DNA of 64,000 nucleotides from Acidimicrobiia bacterium (GTDB taxonomy: Bacteria; Actinomycetota; Acidimicrobiia; Acidimicrobiales; CAIXPF01), in NCBI GenBank assembly GCA_947476745.1, contig CANJRG010000003.1, forward strand, positions 165,839 through 229,838, read 5' to 3'. The first letter of the stretch is position 1, and each line of letters begins with the position of its first letter. The notes below the pieces were generated by a model that saw nothing but the letters and a program-made list of their open reading frames with translations, ran no database searches and had not been told where the DNA came from. Both the position numbers and the translations under genes were made by a program. Positions 34,613-43,410 of the stretch are shown here, piece after piece.

Positions 34613-36214
34613 GTGAGCGACGACCAGCAGCGCACCAGTACCGCCGGCGGCCTGGAGGACCAGCGCCGGATCCGGGCGGACAAGGTGGCAGCGGTCCGAG
34701 CCGCCGGTGGCGACCCCTACCCCGACCGCTTTGCGCGCAGCGCCACCAGCGCCGACCTGCACGAACGCTTCGGCGCGCTCGAACCCGGCGCCGAGACCGG
34801 CGTGGTCGAGTCGGTGGCCGGCCGGGTCATGTTGCGGCGCAACATGGGCAAGCTGATCTTCCTAACCGTCCAGGACGTCACCGGGAGCCTGCAGCTGTTC
34901 GTGTCCAAGGCCGATCTCGGTGACGACGGGTTCGCGGCGGTGGTCGAGATCGACCTCGGCGACTGGGTCGGGGCCACGGGCGAGGTCATCACCACCCGCA
35001 AGGGCGAGCTGTCGGTCAAGGTCGGCAGCGTGCAGCTGCTCACCAAGGCGCTGCGCCCCCTGCCGGACAAGTGGCGCGGCCTGTCCGACACCGACACCCG
35101 CTATCGCCAGCGCTACGTCGACCTCATCGTCAACGAGGAGGCCCGTCGAACCTTCCGGGTTCGTCACCAGGCGGTGCGATCCCTGCGCCACCAGCTCGAC
35201 GAGGAGGGCTTCGTCGAGGTCGAGACCCCGGTTCTGCAGATCGAGGCCGGTGGGGCCGCGGCCCGGCCCTTCGTCACCCACCACAACGCCCTCGACCAGG
35301 CGATGTATCTGCGCATCGCCCTGGAACTGCACCTCAAGCGCCTCGTCGTCGGTGGGATCGAGCGGGTCTACGAGATCGGCCGGGTGTTCCGCAACGAGGG
35401 CATCTCCACCCGCCACAACCCCGAGTTCACCATGGTCGAGGTGTACTGGGCGCTGGCCAACTACGACGACATGATGGCGTTGACCGAGCGGATGATCTGC
35501 CGGGCCGCGCAGGACGCCATCGGCGGCTACGTGGTCGCCCACCCCGACCGGCCCGGTGCCACCATCGACCTCACGCCCGCCTGGCCGCGGCGCAAGATCA
35601 CCGAGCTGATCACCGAGTTCACCGGCGAGACGGTGTCGGTCCACGACGACGTGGCCACCCTGCGGGCGACCTGTGACCGGCTCGAGGTCCACTTCGAGCA
35701 CTGGTGGGGTGCGGGCAAGCTGGTCTACGCCATCTTCGACAAGAAGGTCGAGGAGCAGCTCGGCCACGAGCGGCCGATGTTCGCCTACGAGTACCCCACC
35801 GAGGTGTCGCCGCTGGCCAAGCCGACCCCCGGCGATCCCGACAACACCGACCGCTTCGAGCTGTTCATCGGCGGCAAGGAGCTGGCCAATGGCTACTCCG
35901 AGCTCAACGACCCGGTCCGCCAACGGCAGATGTTCGAGATGGAGGTGGCCGCCGCCGAGCACGGCGACATCGAGGCGGCCCGCACGGTGGACGAGGACTA
36001 CCTGCGGGCCCTCGAGTTCGGCCTGCCCCCCACGGGCGGTCTCGGGGTGGGCATCGACCGGGTGGCGATGCTGCTGTCGGGTCAGCCGTCGATCCGCGAG
36101 GTCATCCTGTTCCCGACCCTGCGGCCGGAGTCGGCCGAGGACATCCGCCGGCTCGCCGTCGACGCCGCCGACGCCGACGACGCCGCCGAGCCGGGCGAGC
36201 ACAGCGGGGCCTGA
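34613..36214 (+). CDS. lysS: lysyl-tRNA synthetase, class II
   Basis: 533 residues from GTG 34613. The anticodon-binding OB domain (about 65-170) includes VAGRVMLRRNMGKLIFLTVQ. The class II catalytic motifs are GFVEVETPVLQIEAGGAAAR (motif 1), RVFRNEGISTRHNPEFTMVE (motif 2) and GLGVGIDRVAMLLSGQPSIR (motif 3), and KELANGYSELNDP lines the lysine pocket. It charges tRNA-Lys. The C-terminal tail (DAADADDAAEPGEHSGA) lies in a 16-bp direct repeat that crosses the stop codon, so the last residues may be recent additions. Confidence 0.97.
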   Translation: MSDDQQRTSTAGGLEDQRRIRADKVAAVRAAGGDPYPDRFARSATSADLHERFGALEPGAETGVVESVAGRVMLRRNMGKLIFLTVQDVTGSLQLFVSKADLGDDGFAAVVEIDLGDWVGATGEVITTRKGELSVKVGSVQLLTKALRPLPDKWRGLSDTDTRYRQRYVDLIVNEEARRTFRVRHQAVRSLRHQLDEEGFVEVETPVLQIEAGGAAARPFVTHHNALDQAMYLRIALELHLKRLVVGGIERVYEIGRVFRNEGISTRHNPEFTMVEVYWALANYDDMMALTERMICRAAQDAIGGYVVAHPDRPGATIDLTPAWPRRKITELITEFTGETVSVHDDVATLRATCDRLEVHFEHWWGAGKLVYAIFDKKVEEQLGHERPMFAYEYPTEVSPLAKPTPGDPDNTDRFELFIGGKELANGYSELNDPVRQRQMFEMEVAAAEHGDIEAARTVDEDYLRALEFGLPPTGGLGVGIDRVAMLLSGQPSIREVILFPTLRPESAEDIRRLAVDAADADDAAEPGEHSGA

Positions 36215-36243
36215 GCACAGCGGGGCCTGAGCACAGCCGGGCC
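36197..36243. repeat. 16-bp direct repeat crossing the lysS stop codon
   Basis: GAGCACAGCGGGGCCT occurs at 36197-36212 and 36213-36228, and a near copy GAGCACAGCCGGGCC follows from 36229. The first copy encodes the end of LysS and the repeat junction carries the TGA stop. A second small duplication (GGGCCGGGCGCATCT, twice) lies at 36283-36312. Slippage-type duplication is the likely origin. Confidence 0.9.
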
Positions 36244-36348
36244 GCGAGCGCGGCGGTGGGCGAGCTCGGCGGCGGGCAGCTGGGGCCGGGCGCATCTGGG
36301 CCGGGCGCATCTGGGCGGTGCGCAGCTGGGTCCGGGCCGGCCGAAGGG

Positions 36349-36885
36349 TCAGTGGCCGGGTTCGGCTTCGGGCCACACCGTGGTGTCGTCCCAGTAGTAG
36401 TCACCCCGGGCGTCGTCGAGTCGGCAGCCTGACAGGTCGACGCCGCGCAGGTCGCTGTGGGACCACACCGTGGCGGTGCAGTCGGCCCCGTCGAGACGGG
36501 CGCCGCGCAGATCGCAGAACACCAGCACCGCCCCCGACAGCACCGCGCCACGCAGATCGGCGCCCTGCAGGTCGACGTTGACCAGGACCGCGTCGCTCAG
36601 GTCGGCGTGTGACAGATCGGCCTCGGTCAGGCGGCTGTCGACCACGTGGGCACGTACCAGGCGACACCCTTCGAGCACCGCGCCGGTGAGGGTGCAGGTC
36701 TCGACGTGCAGCCCGCTCAGGTTGGTGCCCGGCAGGGAGAGGCCCGCCAGCTCGTAGCGGAGCCAGTGGGCGCCGACCAACACCCCGGGATCGGGCGTCC
36801 GGCGCAGGTCGAGGACCGGGGCGTCGTCGTTGCTCGTGATGTGATCCGGTCCGAAACCCGGTTCCGGCGCGATCCCAGCCGCCAT
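36349..36885 (-). CDS. pentapeptide-repeat protein
   Basis: 178 residues from ATG 36885 (MAAGIAPEPGFGPDHITSND). From about residue 60 to 160 the sequence follows the A(D/N)LxX pattern: GTNLSGLHVETCTLTGAVLE, ADLSHADLSDAVLVNVDLQG, ADLRGAVLSGAVLVFCDLRG and SDLRGVDLSGCRLDD. That predicts a right-handed quadrilateral beta-helix of about five coils. Such proteins include gyrase-protecting DNA mimics, but the sequence gives no specific function. An in-frame extension upstream to 37014 is Arg-rich and unlike the family. It is convergent with lysS. Confidence 0.85.
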   Translation of the reverse strand: MAAGIAPEPGFGPDHITSNDDAPVLDLRRTPDPGVLVGAHWLRYELAGLSLPGTNLSGLHVETCTLTGAVLEGCRLVRAHVVDSRLTEADLSHADLSDAVLVNVDLQGADLRGAVLSGAVLVFCDLRGARLDGADCTATVWSHSDLRGVDLSGCRLDDARGDYYWDDTTVWPEAEPGH

Positions 36886-37103
36886 GCGTGCCGCCCTCTT
36901 CCGACGTCGGACATCGCGTCGGCACGGGGCGGCGTGCAGGTGCGACGACGACAGCGTAGAGGACCCGGGCCGCGCCGGCCGTGGTCGCACGCCAAACCTA
37001 TCGGTGCTGCTCACGTACGGTGTTCGACCCGTTCACACGGGTGGCGTTTCGTAGGTCGTTCGACCCGGCCGTGCTGGCGAGGGGGATGGGGCCCGGTGCT
37101 CGT

Positions 37104-37997
37104 TCAGGCGCGGAAGCGCACCCGGTAGAGGGTGTCCCAACGCTTGCCGGTCAGCAGGAAGGTGTCGTCTCGCGGGTCGTAGGCGATGCCGTTGAGCACG
37201 TCGCCGGCGCCACCGCCGGCCGGCTGCAGCGCCGACGCGTCGATGCGGGCGGTCACCCGGCCGGTGGCGGCGTCGATCCGGACGAGGTCGGTGGTCAGCC
37301 ACACGTTGGCGTAGATGTCATCACCCACACACTCGAGCTCGTTGAGCCGCTCGACGGGACGTCCCGCCTCGAGCACCTCGATGGTGCCGAGCACGGCGAA
37401 GGTGACCGGGTCGCGCCGGGTGAGCCGGTTCGACCCGTCGCCCTGGATGAGCTCACTGCCGGTGCCACACAGACCCCAACCCTCACCGTCGTAACGGAAC
37501 TCCGACCGGGGACGCAGCGTCGTCCGGTCGAGGTCGAAGGCCACGCCAGAGGTCCAGGTGAGCACCACCAGCCGGTCGCCGCTGGCGGCGAGACCCTCCC
37601 CGAAGACCGACGACGGCAGGTCGTGGAGCTGCAGCACGGCGCCGGTGGCCGGATCGACCCGCCGGACCGACGAGCGGCCCTGCAGCCCGGTCGACTCGTA
37701 CAGTGCACCGTCGACGAGGGCCAGGCCCTCGGTGAAGGCCCCCGGGTCGTGGGGGAGGCGTTCGAGGACGTCCACCGTGAGCCGCTCGACCTCGGCACCG
37801 ACCTTGCCCGTTGTGCTGGACACGCCCGTTGTGCCGGACGGCATCATCCCGCCGGGCCGGGTCCTCTGGCCGGGCGCGGTGGCGGGTGACCCGGCGGAGG
37901 CCACGTCGTCGGTGGTGGGGCCCGCGGTGCCGGCGGAGCAGCCGAGCAGGGCGACCACGAGCAGCATGCCCGGCAGCACCCGGCGGGAACGTGTCAT
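37104..37997 (-). CDS. glutaminyl-peptide cyclotransferase (plant-type), lipoprotein
   Basis: 297 residues. A lipoprotein signal MTRSRRVLPGMLLVVALLGC ends in the lipobox LLGC (Cys20), followed by a Thr/Gly/Ser linker to about residue 65. The beta-propeller domain has DVLERLPHDPGAFTEGLALV, LYESTGLQGRSSVRRVDPAT, FGEGLAASGDRLVVLTWTSG, LNELECVGDDIYANVWLTTD and LNGIAYDPRDDTFLLTGKRW. These are the conserved blocks of the plant/bacterial glutamine cyclotransferase family. It converts N-terminal Gln to pyroglutamate, here on the outer face of the membrane. It diverges from the alanine dehydrogenase gene. Confidence 0.92.
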   Translation of the reverse strand: MTRSRRVLPGMLLVVALLGCSAGTAGPTTDDVASAGSPATAPGQRTRPGGMMPSGTTGVSSTTGKVGAEVERLTVDVLERLPHDPGAFTEGLALVDGALYESTGLQGRSSVRRVDPATGAVLQLHDLPSSVFGEGLAASGDRLVVLTWTSGVAFDLDRTTLRPRSEFRYDGEGWGLCGTGSELIQGDGSNRLTRRDPVTFAVLGTIEVLEAGRPVERLNELECVGDDIYANVWLTTDLVRIDAATGRVTARIDASALQPAGGGAGDVLNGIAYDPRDDTFLLTGKRWDTLYRVRFRA

Positions 37998-38089
37998 CGG
38001 TGAAACGGTACCGGCAACTACCGTGATGACCAGGCGGCCGCCGCGCCGCCGACCCCGGCCCGGCGGCCGGTCGGTAGGGAGGAGTCGGC

Positions 38090-39208
38090 ATGATCGTCGG
38101 GGTTCCGGCAGAGACCAAGACCCTGGAGCGGAGGGTTTCGCTCACCCCTGCCGGGGTGAGCGAACTGCGCCTCGCCGGCCACGAGGTCCTCGTGGAGACC
38201 GGAGCCGGACGCGGTTCGGGTATCGGTGACGAGGCCTACCTCGCCGTCGGTGCACGGCTCGGCAGCGTCGAGGACGTGTACGAGCAGGCGACGCTGATCG
38301 TGCACGTGAAGGAGCCCCAGCCGCGCGATCTCGAACGGCTCGGGCCCCGGCACGTGCTGTTCACCTACCTGCACCTCGCGGCCTACCCCGAGGTGGCCGA
38401 GGCGCTGCTGGCCACCGGGGCAACCGCCCTGGCCTACGAGACGGTGCAGCTTCCCGACGGACACCTACCGCTGCTCGCCCCGATGAGCCGCATCGCCGGT
38501 CGCATGGCCATGCAGGCCGCCGCCCATTTCCTCGAGGCCCCGCACGGGGGCAAGGGCGTGCTGGCCGGCGGCATTCCCGGGGTGGCCCGGGCCCGGGTCA
38601 CGGTGCTGGGCGCTGGGGTGTCGGGCTGGCACGCCATCGACGTGGCCGTCGGTATGGGGGCCTCGGTCACCGTGCTGGACATCGCCCTGGCCAAGCTCGA
38701 GGCCGTCGAGCAGATGTGGGGCGGCCGTGTGGAGACGATCCACTCGTCGCGTCATGCGGTGGCCGAGGCCGTGGCCGGGTCGGACGTGGTCATCGGGGCG
38801 GTGCTGGTGGCCGGTGACCGCGCACCGGTACTGGTCGACGAGGCGATGGTGCAGGCCATGGAGGCCGGCAGCGTGCTGGTCGACATCGCCATCGATCAGG
38901 GCGGCTGCTTCGCCACCTCCCGGGAGACCTCACATGCCGAGCCCACCTTCGTCGAGCACGGGGTCATCCACTACGCCGTCGGCAACATCCCCGGCGCGGT
39001 GCCCCGTACTTCCACGTATGCCCTGACCAACGCCACCATGCGCTACACCGTCGCCCTGGCCTCGGGGGTGCGCGCCGCGGTGGCCCGCCATCCCGAGCTC
39101 GGCGGGGGGCTCAACGTCGTGCGCGGCGAGCTGACCAACGCCGCGGTCGCCCACGGCCTCGGTCGCACCGCCCGACCGCTGTCCGACGCCCTCGCCGCGC
39201 TGGACTGA
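38090..39208 (+). CDS. ald: alanine dehydrogenase
   Basis: 372 residues with a strong GGGAGGAG ribosome site. The N-terminus MIVGVPAETKTLERRVSLTP, the substrate/catalytic residues in LIVHVKEPQPRDLERL (Lys) and FTYLHLAAYPEVAE (His), and the NAD fold VTVLGAGVSGWHAIDVAVGM are all present. VDIAIDQGGCFATSRETSHA and YAVGNIPGAVPRTSTYALTN complete the family signature. It interconverts L-alanine and pyruvate plus ammonium with NAD. Length is normal. It is monocistronic as far as can be seen. Confidence 0.97.
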   Translation: MIVGVPAETKTLERRVSLTPAGVSELRLAGHEVLVETGAGRGSGIGDEAYLAVGARLGSVEDVYEQATLIVHVKEPQPRDLERLGPRHVLFTYLHLAAYPEVAEALLATGATALAYETVQLPDGHLPLLAPMSRIAGRMAMQAAAHFLEAPHGGKGVLAGGIPGVARARVTVLGAGVSGWHAIDVAVGMGASVTVLDIALAKLEAVEQMWGGRVETIHSSRHAVAEAVAGSDVVIGAVLVAGDRAPVLVDEAMVQAMEAGSVLVDIAIDQGGCFATSRETSHAEPTFVEHGVIHYAVGNIPGAVPRTSTYALTNATMRYTVALASGVRAAVARHPELGGGLNVVRGELTNAAVAHGLGRTARPLSDALAALD

Positions 39209-39328
39209 CCGACAGCGCAGCAGTCCGCCGGCCTGTCCCGCCGCTGCGGGCCGCTGCTGCGGGCCGGGCCGGTGGACAGGGCCGGTGGACAGGGCCCCGA
39301 GCGGTTCGCGGGGTGGCGTGCGCCGTGG

Positions 39329-40381
39329 TCAGCGCTGCGCCGGAGGGAGACCGATGCGGGTACGCGCCTCCTCCAACGGCAGCGGCGCCAGGGCGAAGTG
39401 ATCGATGCCCCCGAGCAGGTCGTAGCGGCAGGCCGCACCGCGACGGAACGCGTCGGCCCACCGCCGGCTCGCGCCCGGATCGCTCAGCGTGCCCGAGCGG
39501 GCGATCTCGATGCGCTTGCCGAGCATGTGGCGGATGGCGCCGTTCTGGAACATCCCGAGCGTGACCGCAAGCAGCGACAGACCCGCGTCGCCCTCCATCG
39601 TGGCGGCGATGAGGGCGAAGGTGTCCAACTCGCCGTCGGCCGTGGCCTCGTAGTCGGCCAGGACGTGGACGAAGTCGTGGTGCGCGCCGATCTCGTAGAT
39701 GCCGTGCGGTTCGCCGGGGAACGCGAAGCCGTGGCGGTCCTAGAAGTCGGCCACCCCGCGTCCCCACGTGCCCTCGGGAAGGTCGCGCAAGGCGCGCCAG
39801 CGCCCGGCGAGTTCCTGGTCCGACGTGATCCCCAGGTAGGACAACTTGGAGCGGATCAGCTCGCCGAGCCTGCCGCGCAACGATTCCTGCACGGTCTTCT
39901 CGGTGTACCAACTGTGCCGCAGCAGATCGGCGTGCAGCAGCACGGCTCGATGCTCGGCGATCGCCCGAGTCTCGCTGGAGAAGCGGTTGCGCACACCGAT
40001 GTCGCCGGCGTACCGATCGACGCGGCTGGCCTCGTCGGTGGTCAGCGCATCATCGAGGAGTTCGATGATGGTGCAGAGCCGAATGGCCTGCTCGCGCCCG
40101 GCGATGGACGGCTCGAGTTCGAGGAAGCGGGCAGCGGACAGCGGACAGCGGACAGCGGACAGCGGCTCGATCACCGCGATGCCGAGGTCGATGCCGTAGA
40201 GCGCCGCCCCGAGGTCTTCGAGCACGGCCCGTTGGTCATCGTGCAGACGTTCCGGGCCACCGAAGGCACCGAGCACGGCGCCGAACGCGGTGCGTGCATG
40301 TTCAGGACTGGGGAAGAACACGGGCGAGAGTGTACGACGGGCCGCCAGCCGCAGAGGCGGCTCACCCAGTAAGCCACTCAA
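39329..40381 (-). pseudogene. Coq4-like gene interrupted by an in-frame amber codon
   Basis: From a TTG at 40381, overlapping the upstream stop as TTGA, the frame runs 213 codons to LPEGTWGRGVADF. It then meets TAG at 39742-39740 and continues in the same frame for about 137 codons (DRHGFAFPGEPHGIYEIGAH onward). The second part has HDFVHVLADYEATADGE, which fits the HDxxH-x11-E metal site of the COQ4 family, and LPEGTWGR before the stop also matches that family. The N-terminal 150 residues are a helical TerB-like segment (inference). No shift or deletion is needed: one nonsense change separates the halves. A 7-bp tandem repeat lies in the first half. Confidence 0.7.
40134..40165. repeat. 7-bp tandem repeat inside the interrupted Coq4-like gene
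   Basis: GCGGACA is repeated four times perfectly (40134, 40141, 40148, 40155), followed by GCGG. Because seven is not a multiple of three, gain or loss of a unit would shift the reading frame of the gene it lies in. Confidence 0.95.
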
Positions 40382-41481
40382 CGGCCGGAGGCGCCGTGGT
40401 GCCAGGCCGCTTCGACGTCAGCGAGGCCGAACCGACCGATCGCTTCGTCCTCATCGATCCCTGCGACACTGGCGAGGTCGGCAGGGGTCAGCGCGCCGAG
40501 GGCGCATGCGGCGCGCAGACGTCCCGCCGTCGGTAGCCACCCGTGGCCCAGATCGGTGCTCATCGCATCGGCAAGAGCCTCGTCGTAGCACGGGGACGGG
40601 CCGGCGGCGTCGGAGCGGTCCCAGGCCATTCGCAGAATGGCCCGCAACGGCTCGGGTAACGCAACCCCCGTGGCGCGTCGTGGCGTGAACGGAATCGACC
40701 AGAAATCCGGCGTATCGAGTGCTGGGTCGCCCCCCGGCAGCGTTCCCGGACCGTCGTCTGCCCGTACCGCCAGGTACGGCGAGTCGGGGTGGCGGGAGTT
40801 GCACAGGGTCAGCGCCATGGAGTTCTGGCGGCGCGTGAGTTCGGTGCCGAGATGGGCGATCTCCGGCGCGACGGCGACCCACTGCAGGTGGACCATGGCC
40901 AGCACCGCGTGCAGGGTGGCTTCCTCGTAGGTGTCCCCAGTTGCCTGCCACATCAGGTGGTGGGCCAACGAGGGCGCCACTACCGCCGGATGTTCCGCGG
41001 CGTAACGGCCGTTGAGGACCCGGGCACCCGTCGGCGGATCGGCGGTGCAGGCGAATGCCCGGCCGGATTCGGCCAGTTCGGCCAGTTCGGCCACCGCGAG
41101 CTGCTCGACGGGGCCCTCGCCGGCGATGAAGGCCATGACTGCCGGAGCCGCGATGGTCGGTGACAGCAGGGCCATCGCCGCGCGCAGCGACGGGGCAGAG
41201 ACCCGTCGATGCAACTCGTGGTGGTCGAAGACCGCGAGTCCACGGGCCGTGGCGGCTGCATCGCCGGCCACGGAGCTCCAGTGCGCCAGCAGCCCCGAAA
41301 CCATCGCCCTGGCGCCGGCATCATCGAGGTCGGGGCCTTCGGCAGGCGCCATCGGGGTGCCCTGCGGGTAGGTGCCCGGTGTCCCGAACCGGATTCCCGA
41401 AGTGAACAGCGAGGGGTTCCGGGGCGCCTTTGGGGCTCGGGCCAGAAGGATGGAGACGCTCTGGTCGTCCTGTGGCGTCAC
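40378..41481 (-). CDS. protein of unknown function, about 367 residues
   Basis: The GTG at 41481 overlaps the stop of the VOC gene as GTGA and begins (M)TPQDDQSVSILLARAPKAPR; MAPAEGPDLDDAG about 38 residues later is another possible start. The core is helical and contains AELAESGRAFACTADPPTGA, LAHHLMWQATGDTYEEATLH, LTRRQNSMALTLCNSRHPDS and a C-terminal LPTAGRLRAACALGALTPAD. I recognise no family or catalytic motif. It is coupled to the VOC gene upstream and to the Coq4-like gene downstream, so the three probably form one operon whose last gene is now broken. Confidence 0.7.
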   Translation of the reverse strand: MTPQDDQSVSILLARAPKAPRNPSLFTSGIRFGTPGTYPQGTPMAPAEGPDLDDAGARAMVSGLLAHWSSVAGDAAATARGLAVFDHHELHRRVSAPSLRAAMALLSPTIAAPAVMAFIAGEGPVEQLAVAELAELAESGRAFACTADPPTGARVLNGRYAAEHPAVVAPSLAHHLMWQATGDTYEEATLHAVLAMVHLQWVAVAPEIAHLGTELTRRQNSMALTLCNSRHPDSPYLAVRADDGPGTLPGGDPALDTPDFWSIPFTPRRATGVALPEPLRAILRMAWDRSDAAGPSPCYDEALADAMSTDLGHGWLPTAGRLRAACALGALTPADLASVAGIDEDEAIGRFGLADVEAAWHHGASGR

Positions 41482-41909
41482 GTGCCGCGAGTGATGCCCG
41501 GCGGCTGCCCGGTGGGGCCGTAGGCCAGGCGGGCCACGTCGGCGGGCAACGGCAGGACCACGGTGAACTCGTTGCCCTCGGGATCGGCCATCCGGTAGTG
41601 CGACTCGCCAGGGCGAGCATGGATGACCTTCACCAGCCGTCCGCCCAGCTCCTCGATACGAGCCCGGGCGAGGTCCATGTCCTCGACCTCGAGGTCGGCT
41701 CGGGTGCGTCGGTCTGCGCCCGCCACGATGTCGGGGTCGCGGGGTTCGAACGCGAGGAAGGCGCCGCTGCGGTCGGGCTGGAGCTGGATCCAGTCCTCGG
41801 CCTGTTCGACGATGCCCACCCCGAGCAGCTCGGACCAGAATGCCGCGAGCGCCGGCGGGTCCTCTGCATCGATCACAAGGGCCCGGAACCATCCGACGGG
41901 AGAAGCCAT
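41478..41909 (-). CDS. VOC family protein (glyoxalase/bleomycin-resistance-like)
   Basis: 143 residues from ATG 41909. MASPVGWFRALVIDAEDPPA, LAAFWSELLGVGIVEQAEDW, GAFLAFEPRDPDI and the C-terminal YRMADPEGNEFTVVLPLP with its metal-type Glu form the single VOC module of the PhnB/glyoxalase-like subgroup common in actinobacteria. Its function is usually unknown. It is the first gene of a three-gene minus run and diverges from the MFS transporter with a 50-base gap, so the two probably share a control region. Confidence 0.88.
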   Translation of the reverse strand: MASPVGWFRALVIDAEDPPALAAFWSELLGVGIVEQAEDWIQLQPDRSGAFLAFEPRDPDIVAGADRRTRADLEVEDMDLARARIEELGGRLVKVIHARPGESHYRMADPEGNEFTVVLPLPADVARLAYGPTGQPPGITRGT

Positions 41910-41959
41910 GGCCGTGAGCTTAGATCGCCCGGATGTGGCGGTTCGCGTAGGGTCCGGCA

Positions 41960-43342
41960 GTGCCTGTGGAACCACCCATCGCCCGTTCGTCGCCCACCGC
42001 TCGAGCGTGGTTCCTGCTGGTCGCGTTGAGCCTTCCCATCCTGGTGCTGTCGGTGGATGCGAACGGCGTGGTGGTCCTGTTGCCGACCATCGCCGGCGAT
42101 CTGCACGTCTCCGCGGCGGCATCGACCGCCGTGGTCACGGTCTCCAGCGTGGCCTTCGCGGCCCCGTTGATCCTGATCGGCCGTTGGGCGAGTCGGGTCG
42201 GGCCGCGGTTGGTGCTCCTCCTCGGCGTCGGGGGGTTCGGGGTCGCCTCGGCGATCTGTGCTGCGGCGGGTTCCTTCCCGATGCTGATGTCCGGACGGGT
42301 CCTGCAGGGGTTGGCCTCGGCGTGCTGCTTCGCCACCAGCCTGGCGGCGGTCGACGCGGTCTTCGATGCCGACCACCTGCCCGTGGCGATCGGGATCTGG
42401 GGTGCGATCGGCGGTGTGGGCAGCGCCGCCGGACCACTCATCGCCAGCGTCATCGGCGAGGCGTGGTCCTGGCGCGTGTTTTTCGGCGTGAACCTGGCGC
42501 TGCTCGGGTTGGCCCTGGTGTTGCTGATGGTTCTGACCCCGTCGCTGCCGACGGATCGGACCGGTTCGTTCCCGGTCGGACGGCTGGTGCTGTTGTCGGC
42601 GGGGATCTGGGCGGCGTTCTCGGCGCTGCAGCGTTCCGGCAACGTCGGGTGGGGCAATCCCGGGGTGATCGCCGGTCTGGTCGTCGGGGCGCTGCTGTGC
42701 GCCGTCGCCACGGTGCAGCACGGCTCGCAGTTGGTGCATCGGGTCATCACCAGGGATGCGGCGTTCCGTCTCGGCACCACCGAGGCGACGCTGTCGAACT
42801 GGGGGTCGGGCGTGATCATGGTGCTGGTCCCACTGGCGCTGCAGACCGACCGTGGGATGGACGTGACGGCCACCGGCCGGCTGTTCCTGGTCTTCTCGGT
42901 TCCCTTCGCCCTTGGAGGAGCGCTCTCGGGGCCTGGCATGCGCAGCCTGGGACCACGGGTCACCATGGGCGGCGGTTCGGCGCTGCTGGCCGTCGGCCTC
43001 GGGGCGTTCGCCACGGTCGGGATCCTGGGATCGTTGCCCGGCATCGTCGCGGCCCTGGTCGTTGCCGGGTTCGGAAATGGGGTGGTCTACAGCGCCTCGA
43101 CGTCCCATGCGCTTGCCGGGGTCGATCCGGTGCAGGCATCGGAGGCCTCCGCGGTACTCAGCATGATGCGGGTCCTCGGCTTGGCCCTGGCGGTGAGCCT
43201 GTCGAACGGTCTCCTCCGAGCGATCGGCCCGGGCGGAACGAGCGGCAACGACGGCCTGCGTGTCGCACTGGGTATCGCCGCCATCGTGTGTGCGCTCGGC
43301 GCGGTCGCCGTCATCAGGCCCCGCCAGTTGATCGTGCAGTGA
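41960..43342 (+). CDS. major facilitator superfamily transporter (DHA2-like drug exporter type)
   Basis: 460 residues with about 13-14 hydrophobic helices. Helix 1 is followed by VDANGVVVLLPTIAGDLHVS, matching the drug:H+ antiporter-2 motif D1 region (DxTxVNVALP-like). LILIGRWASRVGPRLVLLLG is motif A after helix 2, and GRVLQGLASACC with GIWGAIGGVGSAAGPLIASV are motifs B and C. It exports small hydrophobic compounds with proton exchange (family knowledge); the substrate is unknown. It is followed 68 bases later by a DtxR-like regulator that might control it (inference). Confidence 0.9.
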   Translation: MPVEPPIARSSPTARAWFLLVALSLPILVLSVDANGVVVLLPTIAGDLHVSAAASTAVVTVSSVAFAAPLILIGRWASRVGPRLVLLLGVGGFGVASAICAAAGSFPMLMSGRVLQGLASACCFATSLAAVDAVFDADHLPVAIGIWGAIGGVGSAAGPLIASVIGEAWSWRVFFGVNLALLGLALVLLMVLTPSLPTDRTGSFPVGRLVLLSAGIWAAFSALQRSGNVGWGNPGVIAGLVVGALLCAVATVQHGSQLVHRVITRDAAFRLGTTEATLSNWGSGVIMVLVPLALQTDRGMDVTATGRLFLVFSVPFALGGALSGPGMRSLGPRVTMGGGSALLAVGLGAFATVGILGSLPGIVAALVVAGFGNGVVYSASTSHALAGVDPVQASEASAVLSMMRVLGLALAVSLSNGLLRAIGPGGTSGNDGLRVALGIAAIVCALGAVAVIRPRQLIVQ

Positions 43343-43410
43343 TCGTCGCTGCGTCCTTCCAGGCCGGTTGCGAGGCGTCAGAGCTGGAACAGCCCCGCTA
43401 CGCTGCACCC

